Assembly: GCA_964637835.1 (NCBI GenBank)
Contig: CAZWYF010000014.1
Coordinates: forward strand, 14,861 to 78,860
DNA: 64,000 nucleotides
Reading direction: 5' to 3'
DNA from: Glo-17 sp964637835
Lineage (GTDB): Bacteria; Krumholzibacteriota; Krumholzibacteriia; LZORAL124-64-63
Both the position numbers and the translations under genes were made by a program. This document shows, one piece after another, positions 1-7,977 of the stretch (positions within the stretch are counted from its first letter, which is position 1; each line of letters begins with the position of its first letter). The notes below the pieces were generated by a model. That model saw only the letters and a program-made list of their open reading frames with translations, searched no databases and had not been told where the DNA came from.

Positions 1-388
1 GCACCTGCTCGCCGCCGAGCACCGGGGCCATGCGGTCGGGAGCCACCACCGCCACCGCCAGGACCGCCGCCAGGCCGAGGGCGGCCGAGAGGCCGGCGCG
101 CCCCAGCCAGGGGCGCCAGCCGGCGCTCTCCTCCGGCCACGGGTAGGCCTTCTCCCGCGCCGCCTCGCGCAGCGCCTGGCTGAGGCGAAGCTGCAGTTTC
201 CAGTCGAAGGTCTCCGGGAGTTGCGGCTCCGTGGCCGCGAGCATCCGCAGCCCCAGCCCGAGCTCGGACCGGTATTCCTGGCAGTCCGTGCACCTCTGCA
301 GGTGTCCCTGGAGCGCGGTCACATGCTGCGGGTCCAGTTGCCCGTCCCGTTCCAGGCTGATCCACTGGCGAGCCTTGCGGCAGTTCAT
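1..388 (-). CDS. Anti-sigma factor with zinc finger (3' end beyond window)
   Basis: Putative zinc-binding anti-sigma factor that would hold the ECF sigma factor encoded just upstream. I translated the frame from ATG 388; it stays open to base 1 (129 codons). Residues 3-36 carry a zf-HC2/ZAS pattern: Cys3, His29, Cys33 and Cys36 in the context HLQRCTDC. A hydrophobic stretch at about residues 97-114 (LSAALGLAAVLAVAVVAP) is a likely single membrane span. The start lies 22 bases after the sigma factor stop, as is usual for a sigma/anti-sigma pair. The periplasmic part is missing, so the signal sensed cannot be judged. Confidence 0.8.
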   Translation of the reverse strand, partial: MNCRKARQWISLERDGQLDPQHVTALQGHLQRCTDCQEYRSELGLGLRMLAATEPQLPETFDWKLQLRLSQALREAAREKAYPWPEESAGWRPWLGRAGLSAALGLAAVLAVAVVAPDRMAPVLGGEQV

Positions 389-410
389 CCCTCGACGCCT
401 CCGTCGGTTG

Positions 411-1097
411 TCATTCGTCCTCGGCCTGCGCGCGCGCCTCGATGCGTTCGAGTTCCTCGAGGAGTTCCTCGTTGCGCAGCAGCGGCTTGATGTTCTGGCG
501 GAACCGGTTGCGCGCCCGGTTGATGCGCGAGCGCACCGTGCCGAGCTTCAGGCCGGTGACCTGCTGGATCTCCTCGTAGCTGAGTTCGTCCACCTCGCGC
601 AACAGGAAGGGGATCCGGTACTTCTCCGGGATCTTCGCGGTGGCCTCGGCGATCAGGCGGCCCAGCTCTTCGCCCTCCACCGACCGGCTGGGGTCGGCGT
701 GGGGATCGGGCGGATCGACCGGCTGCTCGTCCTCCTCCGGCACCGGATTGAGGCTGAGCAGGCGCGGCGCCCGCGACTGCTGCCGCATCCGGTTGCGGAC
801 CAGGTTGGTGGCGATGGTGAAGACCCAGGTGGAGAACTTGGCGATCTCCCGGTACTTGTCCGCGTGTAGATAGACGCGGATGAGCGTCTCCTGGGTCAGC
901 TCCTCGGCCAGGCTGGGATCCTTGACCATCCGCAGGGTGAACGAGTAGAGACGCCCCTTGTAGCGGCTCACGACCTCGTCGAAGGCGCGGCGGTTGCCCT
1001 GCTGGACCAGGACGATGAGATCCTCGTCGCGGATCTCACGCAGGCCCTCGGGACGCGGCGCGTTTCCCGGATGGTGATTGTCCAGCGATTGGTTCAC
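411..1097 (-). CDS. ECF-family RNA polymerase sigma factor
   Basis: Sigma-70 family, extracytoplasmic-function type, which directs RNA polymerase to a small regulon. Region 2 (core and -10 binding) is seen in FSTWVFTIATNLVRNRMRQQ, and region 4 (helix-turn-helix) in ELSYEEIQQVTGLKLGTVRS followed by RINRARNRFRQ. An acidic, Pro-rich linker (EEDEQPVDPPDPHADPSRS) joins them. I chose GTG 1097 (228 residues) because AGGAGG lies six bases upstream; the open frame reaches 1187 but that part looks non-coding. The anti-sigma gene follows directly. An autoregulated promoter would have to lie in 1098-1199; GGAACT-N16-TGTATT is present there but is only a weak candidate. Confidence 0.92.
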   Translation of the reverse strand: MNQSLDNHHPGNAPRPEGLREIRDEDLIVLVQQGNRRAFDEVVSRYKGRLYSFTLRMVKDPSLAEELTQETLIRVYLHADKYREIAKFSTWVFTIATNLVRNRMRQQSRAPRLLSLNPVPEEDEQPVDPPDPHADPSRSVEGEELGRLIAEATAKIPEKYRIPFLLREVDELSYEEIQQVTGLKLGTVRSRINRARNRFRQNIKPLLRNEELLEELERIEARAQAEDE

Positions 1098-1199
1098 GGT
1101 GCCCCTCCTGGGGTCGAGACCACGTCCGGCCCGGGGAATACACCGCGCCTGCCGGGCGAGTTCCCGGAATCGCGGTGGCATCTGCACTCAAGATATCGT

Positions 1200-1904
1200 T
1201 CAGGGCAGCAGGTCTGCCAGGGGCCACAGCGGCAGGAAGGCCTCCGGGGGAACCCGCACCGCCACGCTGGCGGGCGGCCCCACCACCAGGGTGGCGGGCC
1301 AGCGGACGCTGGTGACCTCCAGGTCACGCCCCGCGGGTACCAGACGGAGCACCGCGCCGGGACCACCGCGGCCCCCGCCACGCGTGGTGAGCTCGCGACG
1401 GAGGCGACCGACGGGAGGCGCCGCGGACCGCGAATCGGGACGCCAGGCGGGCGGCAACGCCTCCCAGCTCCTGAGGATCACCCGGCTGCGTGCGCGGCCC
1501 CCGCTCCCGTCCCCCTCGGCCCAGGCGCCGACCAGCTCGCCGAGCGCCACCGTCGCCTCGGCGCCCAGCTCGCGCCATGGCCCCGACCATGGCTGGACGA
1601 CCCCGCCGTCCGGCCCGCCGACCAGGGTCCAGCCCCGTCCCCGGCGATGCCGCAGATCCGCCGGCGAGGGCAGGATGCCGTCCTCGGCCACCGCCACCTC
1701 GCAGCGCCAGCCGACGCCACCGGCCTCACCGCCGGCCGCGCCGCCGTCCGCGCCGCCGTCCGCGCGCAGCAGCAGCACGGCACCGCCGATCTGGCCCAGG
1801 GGCGTCCGCAGATTCCACCGCCCTTCGAGCAGCTGGGCCGGGATCTCCTCCGCGCTGGCGGCCACCGTGGCCAGGAGCAGCAGGCCGCTCGCCACCAGCA
1901 TCAT
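1200..1904 (-). CDS. Secreted hypothetical protein
   Basis: Not recognised. Starting at ATG 1904 the protein has 234 residues and begins with a clear Sec signal peptide (MMLVASGLLLLATVAASAEE), so it is probably periplasmic or membrane-attached. The rest is Gly/Ala/Arg-rich with no motif I can name; short alternating hydrophobic stretches suggest beta structure, possibly of the lipoprotein-carrier (LolA/LolB) kind, but that is a guess. It starts 10 bases after the stop of the TPR gene, so it is probably the last gene of the fab-rnc-TPR operon. No good ribosome site is visible, which fits coupling to the upstream gene. Confidence 0.6.
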   Translation of the reverse strand: MMLVASGLLLLATVAASAEEIPAQLLEGRWNLRTPLGQIGGAVLLLRADGGADGGAAGGEAGGVGWRCEVAVAEDGILPSPADLRHRRGRGWTLVGGPDGGVVQPWSGPWRELGAEATVALGELVGAWAEGDGSGGRARSRVILRSWEALPPAWRPDSRSAAPPVGRLRRELTTRGGGRGGPGAVLRLVPAGRDLEVTSVRWPATLVVGPPASVAVRVPPEAFLPLWPLADLLP

Positions 1905-1914
1905 CGGGCGGCGA

Positions 1915-3732
1915 TCATCGACCACCGGGCAGCTCCGCGATGAGGGGACGCAGGACCCGGGGATCGCCACCGGCGGCCAGGGCCCGCTCCAGCACCTCCC
2001 GCGCGCGGTCGGTCTCGCCCAGGCGGGCCAGGGAACGGCCCAGATGCTCGAGGATCACCGGATCGTCGGGACGCTCGTTCGCCGCTCGCACCAGCCAGTC
2101 GAAGGCCTGTGCGTACTCGCCCTGCTGGAAGTAGACCCAGCCCAGCGAATCGAGGTAGGCGCCGTTGTCCGGATCGGCGGCCAGGGCCCGGCGGACCAGC
2201 TCCTCCGCCAGCTCGAGATCCTCCCCCACCTCGGCCAGGAAGTAGCCGTAGCTGTTGGCGACCTCGGGGTCGTCGGGGAACTCCTGGGACAGGTTGGCGA
2301 GGGTCTTGCGGGCGTCGCTCAGGCGGCCGGCCTCCTGCTGGCAGAAGGCCAGTTCCAGCAGCGCGCCCACACGGTTGTCGTGCACCTCGGCGGCCATCTG
2401 GAAGTGTCGGCACGCGCGGTCCAGCTCGCCCAGTTCCCGGAAGGCGTAGGCGATGATCATGTGGCCGTCGGCGTCCTTGGGGTGGACGGTGACGGCCGCC
2501 TTGCGCAGGTGGTCGCGGGTGAAGTCCTGGAGTTCCGCCTGCGCGCCGGTGGGGTCCTCCGCGGAGAGGGCCTCCCGTTCGTGCAGGACCAGCAGCCGCA
2601 GCAGGCCCACGCGATAGATCGCCATCGAGGGCGCCAGCTCCACGGCCTCGGCCAGCCGGCGGCGGGCTCCGTCGATGTCGTCCTTCATCTCGAGGGCCCG
2701 GCCCCAGAGGTAGCGGAGCTCCGCGTCCTGGTCCCAGCGGGCCGCAGCCTCCGGCAGCAACGTCAGCGCCGCGTCCACCTCGCCGAGACCCAGGCGATAG
2801 CGGGCGAGCTGCGCCTCGGCCTCGCGGTCGCGGAATCCGCGCTCGCGCACGCCGCCGAGCACGTCGGCGGCGGCGGTGTAGTCGCCCCGGCGGGCCAGCA
2901 TCTCGGCCAGCTCGAGGCTCGCCTCCGGACGCGTGCTGACCCCGGCCGCCCGGCGGGCCTGGTCGCCGCTGGCCGCCTCCACGCGGGCCTCGTTCAGGCG
3001 CCGTTCGTGCAGCAGGTAGCGGACCAGCGCCAGGCGCATGGGAAGCGACGTGGCATCCTCGGTGAGCCCCTCCCGCAGCAGGTCGGCCATCTCGTCGTAG
3101 CGCTCGTGGGTCTGCAGCAGGGAACCGGCCGCCAGGGTGTAGTCCTCGGCGCGCTCCGGATCGGCGCGACGGGCCTCGCGATAGACGGCGATGGCCTCGT
3201 CCACGCGGCCGATTTCCCCGAGGAGGTCGGCCTCGAGCTCGATGAGCCGCGGATCGGAATCGTCGCGGTCGCGCACCTCGCGCACGGCCGCCAGGGCCGA
3301 GCGTGGCCGACCCGACTGGGCCAGGAGCATCGCGTAGTGGCGGCGATCCTCGGTGTTGTCCGGATCCGCCTTCACCAGGTCGGCGTAGACCCGCGCCGCA
3401 TCGCCGACGAACCCCGCCTCGACCAGGCTCTGGGCGTAGGCCCGGGCGATCCGCGGCGCCTCGGGCGCCAGGCGGTAGGCATGGTTGAGGTACTGCAGCG
3501 CCGCCTCGGTCTGGCCCTGCTGCTGCAACGAGCGTCCCAGGGCGTAGGCCTTGGTGGCGCCCAGCGGCAGGCCGATGTCCTCGCCGGGATTGTCCGGCAG
3601 GAGCATCACGCGATCCGCCGGCAGGGGCAGTTCCTCGGGCGGCGTGATCGCCAGGCCGGACGACGCCGGCATGAGCAGCGCCGCGGCCAGGAGGCACGGC
3701 GAGAAGACGGACAAGAGGCAGGGCCGGGTCAT
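1915..3732 (-). CDS. Exported tetratricopeptide-repeat protein
   Basis: A 605-residue protein with an N-terminal signal peptide (residues 1 to about 28, ending in SSGLA), then almost entirely TPR helices: many 34-residue units with A/G-x-A/Y signatures such as DSLGWVYFQQGEYAQAFDWL and ALGRSLQQQGQTEAALQYLN. These proteins are scaffolds, often for envelope assembly; the partner is unknown. The start ATG 3732 has AAGGA about ten bases upstream. The gene lies 34 bases after rnc and 10 before a small secreted protein gene, so it is read with the fatty-acid/RNase III operon. No enzymatic motif is seen. Confidence 0.8.
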   Translation of the reverse strand: MTRPCLLSVFSPCLLAAALLMPASSGLAITPPEELPLPADRVMLLPDNPGEDIGLPLGATKAYALGRSLQQQGQTEAALQYLNHAYRLAPEAPRIARAYAQSLVEAGFVGDAARVYADLVKADPDNTEDRRHYAMLLAQSGRPRSALAAVREVRDRDDSDPRLIELEADLLGEIGRVDEAIAVYREARRADPERAEDYTLAAGSLLQTHERYDEMADLLREGLTEDATSLPMRLALVRYLLHERRLNEARVEAASGDQARRAAGVSTRPEASLELAEMLARRGDYTAAADVLGGVRERGFRDREAEAQLARYRLGLGEVDAALTLLPEAAARWDQDAELRYLWGRALEMKDDIDGARRRLAEAVELAPSMAIYRVGLLRLLVLHEREALSAEDPTGAQAELQDFTRDHLRKAAVTVHPKDADGHMIIAYAFRELGELDRACRHFQMAAEVHDNRVGALLELAFCQQEAGRLSDARKTLANLSQEFPDDPEVANSYGYFLAEVGEDLELAEELVRRALAADPDNGAYLDSLGWVYFQQGEYAQAFDWLVRAANERPDDPVILEHLGRSLARLGETDRAREVLERALAAGGDPRVLRPLIAELPGGR

Positions 3733-3766
3733 CGCAGTCCTTCCAGTGTCGCGGACCCGGTGGCGT

Positions 3767-4573
3767 TCAGTCCGCGGGCGGGGCGGCCATCAGATCGAGA
3801 AGTTCGTCGCGTGCGCGCAGGGCCGCCAGGGCCTGTCGCGCCGCCTCCTGCTCGGCAGCCTTCTTGTTGGCCCCCTCGCCGTGACCGAGCACGTGCCCGT
3901 TGAAGGTCACGCTGACCTTGAAGACCCGGGCATGGTCGGGCCCCTCGGCGCTGGTGACCCGATAGCGCGGCGGGCTCTTGAACCGCGCCTGGATGATCTC
4001 CTGCAGGCGGCTCTTGTGGTTCTCCTCGCCGGGGGTGGCCAGGAGGTGTTCGGTGCCGCTGAGGACGCAGCGGCTGATCATCCGTTGCGCGGCGGCGAGG
4101 CCGCCATCGAGGTAGACCGCGCCGATCACCGCCTCGGTGGTGTCGGCCAGGATGCTGGCACGGCGCCGGCCGCCGGTGGCCGCCTCGCTGCGCGACATGC
4201 GGATGTGCTCGCCCAGTTCCAGGCCGGACGCCACGGCATTCAGGCGGTCGCGGCAGACCAGCAGCGACTTCATCTTGGTCAGATCGCCCTCGCTCGCGTC
4301 GGGGAAGTGGCGGAAGAGGTGATCGTTGACCACCAGGCCGAGGACCGCGTCGCCCAGGAACTCCAGCCGCTCGTTGCTGTCCCCGCGGGAATTCTTGACC
4401 ACCAGGGCGTGGGAGCGGTGCAGCAGGGCGCGGTCGAGCAGCTCGGGATCGCCGAACGTGTGGCCCAGCTTGGCCTCCAGCAGCCGCCGACGTTCGGGGT
4501 CGTCAGCCATGGGGGCGGCGCCGTCCTCCGCCGCCGCCCCGCGTAGCTTCTGCCAGAGGTCCTTCAGGCTCAT
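3767..4573 (-). CDS. rnc: Ribonuclease III
   Basis: Double-strand-specific endoribonuclease that processes rRNA precursors and structured mRNAs. The 268-residue protein has an N-terminal tail of about 25 residues, the RNase III signature NERLEFLGDAVL with metal/catalytic residues Glu68, Glu71 and Asp75, and the second acidic pair Asp144/Glu147 in ILADTTEAVIG. A dsRNA-binding domain occupies about residues 184-252 (KSRLQEIIQARF to ANKKAAEQEAARQAL). ATG 4573 is five bases downstream of the fabF stop; the open frame extends further into fabF but that part is a shadow. The acpP-fabF-rnc order is common in bacteria, which supports the call. Confidence 0.97.
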   Translation of the reverse strand: MSLKDLWQKLRGAAAEDGAAPMADDPERRRLLEAKLGHTFGDPELLDRALLHRSHALVVKNSRGDSNERLEFLGDAVLGLVVNDHLFRHFPDASEGDLTKMKSLLVCRDRLNAVASGLELGEHIRMSRSEAATGGRRRASILADTTEAVIGAVYLDGGLAAAQRMISRCVLSGTEHLLATPGEENHKSRLQEIIQARFKSPPRYRVTSAEGPDHARVFKVSVTFNGHVLGHGEGANKKAAEQEAARQALAALRARDELLDLMAAPPAD

Positions 4574-4578
4574 GGCAC

Positions 4579-5817
4579 TCAGGACACCGCCTGGAAGCAG
4601 ATGGTCACGTTGTGCCCGCCGAAGCCGAAGGAGTTGGAGAGCGCGTACTCGACCTGCTGGTGGACGGCCTCGTTGGCGCAGTAGTCCAGATCGCACTCCG
4701 GGTCGGGGTTGTGCAGGTTGATGGTGGGCGGCAGCACGCCGTCGCGCAGGGCGAGCACGGTGGCCGCTGCCTCCACCGCGCCGGCCGCACCGAGCAGATG
4801 GCCGACCATCGACTTGCTCGAGCTGACCTTCAGCCGGTCGGCGTGGTCGCCGAAGACGCGCCGGATGGCCAGGGTCTCGATCTTGTCGTTGAAGGGCGTC
4901 GAGGTCCCGTGGGCGTTGATGTAGCCCACCTGCTCGGGAGCGATCCCGGCACTGGCCAGGGCGGCCCGCATGGACGCCTGGGCACCGTTGCCGTCGTTGT
5001 CCGGCTGGGTCATGTGATAGGCGTCGCCGCTGGCCCCGTAGCCCACGACGCGCCCGAGGATGGTGGCGCCGCGGGCGGTCGCGTGTTCCTCGGACTCGAG
5101 CACCAGCACGCCGGCGCCCTCACCGAGCACGAAGCCGTCGCGCTCGCGATCGAAGGGGCGGCTGGCGGTGGCGGGGTCGTCGTTACGCGCGGAGAGGGCC
5201 TTCATGTTGCCGAAGCCGGCGAGGGCCATGGGGCTGACCGCAGCCTCGCTGCCGCCGGCCACCATGACGTCGGCCGCTCCGAGACGGATCTGGTCGCAGG
5301 CCGCCGTGATGGCGTGCCCGGCCGACGCGCAGGCCGAGGTGGTACAGTAGTTGGGTCCGCGCAGGCCGTAGCGGATGGAGACCAGGCCGGCGGCCATGTC
5401 GGCGATCATCATGGGAATGAACATGGGCGAGACGCCGCGGGCACCACGCTTGACCAGGCGGGAGTGCTGATCCTCGAAGGTGAGCATGCCGCCGATGCCG
5501 GACGCGATGATCACGCCGCAGCGATAGGGATCGGCCGGCTCGCCGAGGGCGGCCTGGTCCATGGCCTGCTGCGACGCGGCGATGGCCAGCTGGCTGTAGC
5601 GGTCGGCCTTGCGCGCATCCTTGGGATCCATGGCCTGGTTGGGGTCGAAATCGCGGACCTCGGCGGCGAAGTTGCTGCGGAACCCCTCGGTGTCGAAGGC
5701 CTCGATCACGGCGACACCGTTCTTGCCCGCCTGCATGGCGGCCCAGGTGGCATCGCGATCCAGACCGATGGCGGTCACGGTACCGATGCCGGTGACGACC
5801 ACGTTGGTATGCTTCAC
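4579..5817 (-). CDS. fabF: Beta-ketoacyl-ACP synthase II
   Basis: Condensing enzyme of type II fatty-acid synthesis: joins malonyl-ACP to a growing acyl-ACP. The 412-residue length is typical. The Cys-His-His triad is Cys163 (TTSACASAGHAI), His303 (NAHGTSTPFND) and His340 (KSMVGHLLGAAGAVE), with the conserved Lys335. The glycine-rich C-terminus NSFGFGGHNV is intact. It starts with GTG 5817 behind GGAGG (seven-base spacer). It lies 155 bases downstream of acpP across a hairpin, and five bases upstream of rnc. Confidence 0.98.
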   Translation of the reverse strand: MKHTNVVVTGIGTVTAIGLDRDATWAAMQAGKNGVAVIEAFDTEGFRSNFAAEVRDFDPNQAMDPKDARKADRYSQLAIAASQQAMDQAALGEPADPYRCGVIIASGIGGMLTFEDQHSRLVKRGARGVSPMFIPMMIADMAAGLVSIRYGLRGPNYCTTSACASAGHAITAACDQIRLGAADVMVAGGSEAAVSPMALAGFGNMKALSARNDDPATASRPFDRERDGFVLGEGAGVLVLESEEHATARGATILGRVVGYGASGDAYHMTQPDNDGNGAQASMRAALASAGIAPEQVGYINAHGTSTPFNDKIETLAIRRVFGDHADRLKVSSSKSMVGHLLGAAGAVEAAATVLALRDGVLPPTINLHNPDPECDLDYCANEAVHQQVEYALSNSFGFGGHNVTICFQAVS

Positions 5818-5888
5818 GGGCGAACCTCCGTGTGCTGGATGACGTCCGCTCCGGTCGGTCGCTGCGACCGGCCGGAGGCGAAACCGAA

Positions 5889-5928
5889 GACCCCGGCCAC
5901 AGCAACGGAAGTGCTGGTGGCCGGGGTC
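5889..5928 (-). terminator. Hairpin between acpP and fabF, possible partial terminator
   Basis: The 155-base gap between acpP and fabF holds a 12-bp inverted repeat, GACCCCGGCCAC paired with GTGGCCGGGGTC, with an inner AGCA/TGCT pairing in the loop. No U-run follows on the minus strand, so it is more likely a processing or attenuation hairpin than a full stop. It would let the small carrier protein be made in excess of the synthase. This is inference from position and structure. Confidence 0.4.
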
Positions 5929-5972
5929 GTAGCCGACTTCCCGGCCGGGGGGCCGGCGGCGGTCAGCGCGAC

Positions 5973-6215
5973 CTACTGGTCGGCGAGCTTCTCCTCGAGG
6001 TAATCGATGGCGTCCTGGACGGTGCGCAGGCGCTCCTGGTCCTCGTCCGGGATGGTGAGGTTGAACTCGTCCTCGAGGTCCATCACCAGCTCCACGGTGT
6101 CGAGGCTGTCGGCGCCGAGGTCGTCCAGGAAAGACGCCTCGGGGGTGATCTGCTCGGGGTTCACGGACAGCTTGCGCTCGATGATCTCGTAGACCTTTTC
6201 CTGAATCGAAGCCAT
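5973..6215 (-). CDS. acpP: Acyl carrier protein
   Basis: Carries the growing acyl chain on 4'-phosphopantetheine during fatty-acid, phospholipid and lipid A synthesis. It has 80 residues, is strongly acidic, and contains the attachment motif GADSLDTVELVM with Ser37. The start ATG 6215 has a strong AAGGAGG nine bases upstream. It sits between fabG (32 bases upstream) and fabF. The pantetheine for this protein depends on coaD, which is also in this window. Confidence 0.98.
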   Translation of the reverse strand: MASIQEKVYEIIERKLSVNPEQITPEASFLDDLGADSLDTVELVMDLEDEFNLTIPDEDQERLRTVQDAIDYLEEKLADQ

Positions 6216-6247
6216 CTAACTGGCCCTCCTTGAGCGTCGAGACGGAT

Positions 6248-6982
6248 TCACATCACCATGCCGCCGTCGACCACCAGCGTCTGGCCGGTGATCCACGCGG
6301 CGTCGGGAGACAAGAGGAAGCGCACGGCGCCGGCCAGATCCTCGACCTGTCCCAGACGCTTCAGCGGGATCCTCTGGAGCATGTCCGCCCTGACCTTGTC
6401 GGGCAGTTCGGCGGTCATGTCGGTTTCGATGAAGCCGGGCGCGATCGCGTTGCAGGTCACGCCCCGTCCACCGAGTTCTCGGGCCACCGACTTGGTCATG
6501 GCCACGATTCCCGCCTTGCTGGCGGCATAGTTCGCCTGGCCGGCGTTGCCCACGAGACCGATCACCGAACTGATGTTGACGATCCGTCCCGAGCGTTGCC
6601 GCATCATAAGCGGGGCCACCGACCGTGTAAAGAAGAAGGTCCCGGTGAGATTCACGTCGAGGACCGCCTGCCAGTCCGCCGGCGACATGCGGACCAGGAG
6701 CCCGTCGCGGGTGATCCCCGCGTTGTTGACCAGACCGTGGACGGCCGGCCAGTCCTCCTGGATCTGGCCCACCACCGCCTGCACCTGGTCCCAGTCCGAC
6801 ACGTCCGCGGCGTAGCAGCGCGCGTCCGCCGTCTGGGGCAGATCCGCCCGGGCCGCCTCCAGCTTCTCGAGATCCCGCCCCACCATGGCCACCGGCCAGC
6901 CGGACGCCGCGATCTCGCGCGCCAGGGCCCGGCCGATGCCGCGGTTGGCGCCAGTGACGATGACCACGCCCTCATTCGCCAT
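6248..6982 (-). CDS. fabG: 3-oxoacyl-ACP reductase
   Basis: NADPH-dependent reduction of beta-ketoacyl-ACP, a short-chain dehydrogenase. From ATG 6982 the protein has 244 residues. It shows the cofactor motif VTGANRGIG (residues 9-17), NNAG (86-89), Asn111, the catalytic Ser139 in NISSVIG, and Tyr152/Lys156 in YAASKAG; the C-terminus ITGQTLVVDGGMVM is typical. The frame runs to 7018, but ATG 6982 fits the family length and overlaps the fabD stop by 11 bases, consistent with translational coupling. Confidence 0.97.
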   Translation of the reverse strand: MANEGVVIVTGANRGIGRALAREIAASGWPVAMVGRDLEKLEAARADLPQTADARCYAADVSDWDQVQAVVGQIQEDWPAVHGLVNNAGITRDGLLVRMSPADWQAVLDVNLTGTFFFTRSVAPLMMRQRSGRIVNISSVIGLVGNAGQANYAASKAGIVAMTKSVARELGGRGVTCNAIAPGFIETDMTAELPDKVRADMLQRIPLKRLGQVEDLAGAVRFLLSPDAAWITGQTLVVDGGMVM

Positions 6983-7973
6983 CACGGGCCTCCAGACTGC
7001 GGGAAGATCCCGCGCCAAGCTTCTCGGCCAGCACGTCGCGCACGCCGGCGAGATCCGCCGCCGTGCCCACGGGCAGGAAGGTCACGTCCCGCCAGGTGCG
7101 CCGGGCCAGGTTGCTGAGCACCTGCCCCGGGCCCACTTCCAGGACCACGCGGGGGCGCTCGGCCTGTCCCTCGACCAGCCAGGTCATGCTGTCATGCCAG
7201 AGTACCGGCGAGGTGAGCTGGCGCTTCAGGCCGGCCCGCAGTTCGGCCTCGCGGGTGACCGGCCGTCCGGAGACGTTGGCCACCAGGGGCACGGCGGGGT
7301 CGTCGAACTCGGTCTGCTCGAGATGGGCGGCGAAACTTGCCGCGGCATCGGCCAGCAGCGGCGAGTGGAAGGCGCCGCTCACGTTCAGGGGCGTGACGCG
7401 TCGCGCGCCCGCCTCCTCGAGCGCCGCACCCGCGGCCTCGACGGCCGGAATGGCGCCGGAGATCACCACCTGGGCGGCGGAGTTGTGGTTGGCCAGCACC
7501 ACCGACCCGTGGTCCCGACTCACCGTGGCGCAGACCTCCCGGACCCGGTCGGCGCCCAGCCCCATGATGGCGGCCATGGTGCCGGGCCGCTCCTCGCCCG
7601 CGGAGAACATGAGTTCGCCACGGGTGCGGACCAGCGACAACGCCGCCGCGAAGTCGAGGGCGCCGGCCGCCGCGGCGGCGGAGAACTCGCCCAGGCTGTG
7701 GCCGGCCACCGCCGAGGGCTGCACGTCCAGGTCGCCCAGCGCCCGTGCCACGGCCACGCTGTGGGCCAGGATGGCCGGCTGGGCGTTGCGCGTCTCGGTG
7801 AGGGTCTCCAGCGGCCCCTCGCGCATGAGCGCCACCAGATCGAAGCCCAGGACGGACTCGACCTCGGCGAGGACAGCAGCGGCCGGTCCGCCGGCCGCCA
7901 GCAGGTCGGCGGCCATGCCCACCACCTGGGAGGCCTGGCCGGGGAAGATCATGGGAACCCGGTACTCGGTCAC
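6972..7973 (-). CDS. fabD: Malonyl-CoA:ACP transacylase
   Basis: Loads malonate from CoA onto ACP. The protein has 333 residues, slightly longer than the usual 310 or so. The nucleophile is Ser93 in GHSLGEFSA and the catalytic His204 lies in SGAFHSPLL. The N-terminal oxyanion-hole motif, usually GQGxQ, reads GQASQ at residues 12-16. The start is GTG 7973, with GAGGGG about seven bases upstream, close behind the plsX stop. Confidence 0.96.
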   Translation of the reverse strand: MTEYRVPMIFPGQASQVVGMAADLLAAGGPAAAVLAEVESVLGFDLVALMREGPLETLTETRNAQPAILAHSVAVARALGDLDVQPSAVAGHSLGEFSAAAAAGALDFAAALSLVRTRGELMFSAGEERPGTMAAIMGLGADRVREVCATVSRDHGSVVLANHNSAAQVVISGAIPAVEAAGAALEEAGARRVTPLNVSGAFHSPLLADAAASFAAHLEQTEFDDPAVPLVANVSGRPVTREAELRAGLKRQLTSPVLWHDSMTWLVEGQAERPRVVLEVGPGQVLSNLARRTWRDVTFLPVGTAADLAGVRDVLAEKLGAGSSRSLEARDGE

Positions 7974-7977
7974 GGGA

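Noticed and set aside
1098..1187. N-terminal extension of the ECF sigma factor
   Set aside because: The frame is open but GTG 1097 has an ideal ribosome site and gives normal family length.
1901..3697. Alternative minus-strand frame overlapping the TPR gene
   Set aside because: Arg/Pro/Gly-rich with no TPR pattern or signal peptide; the 1915-3732 frame has both.
1078..3903. A 941-codon plus-strand open frame and other long plus-strand frames (for example 2-3 kb frames opposite fabF, pilB, dinG and ligA)
   Set aside because: They lie exactly opposite well-supported genes; long antisense frames are expected at this GC content. Their translations are Arg/His/Gly/Ala-rich with no motif.
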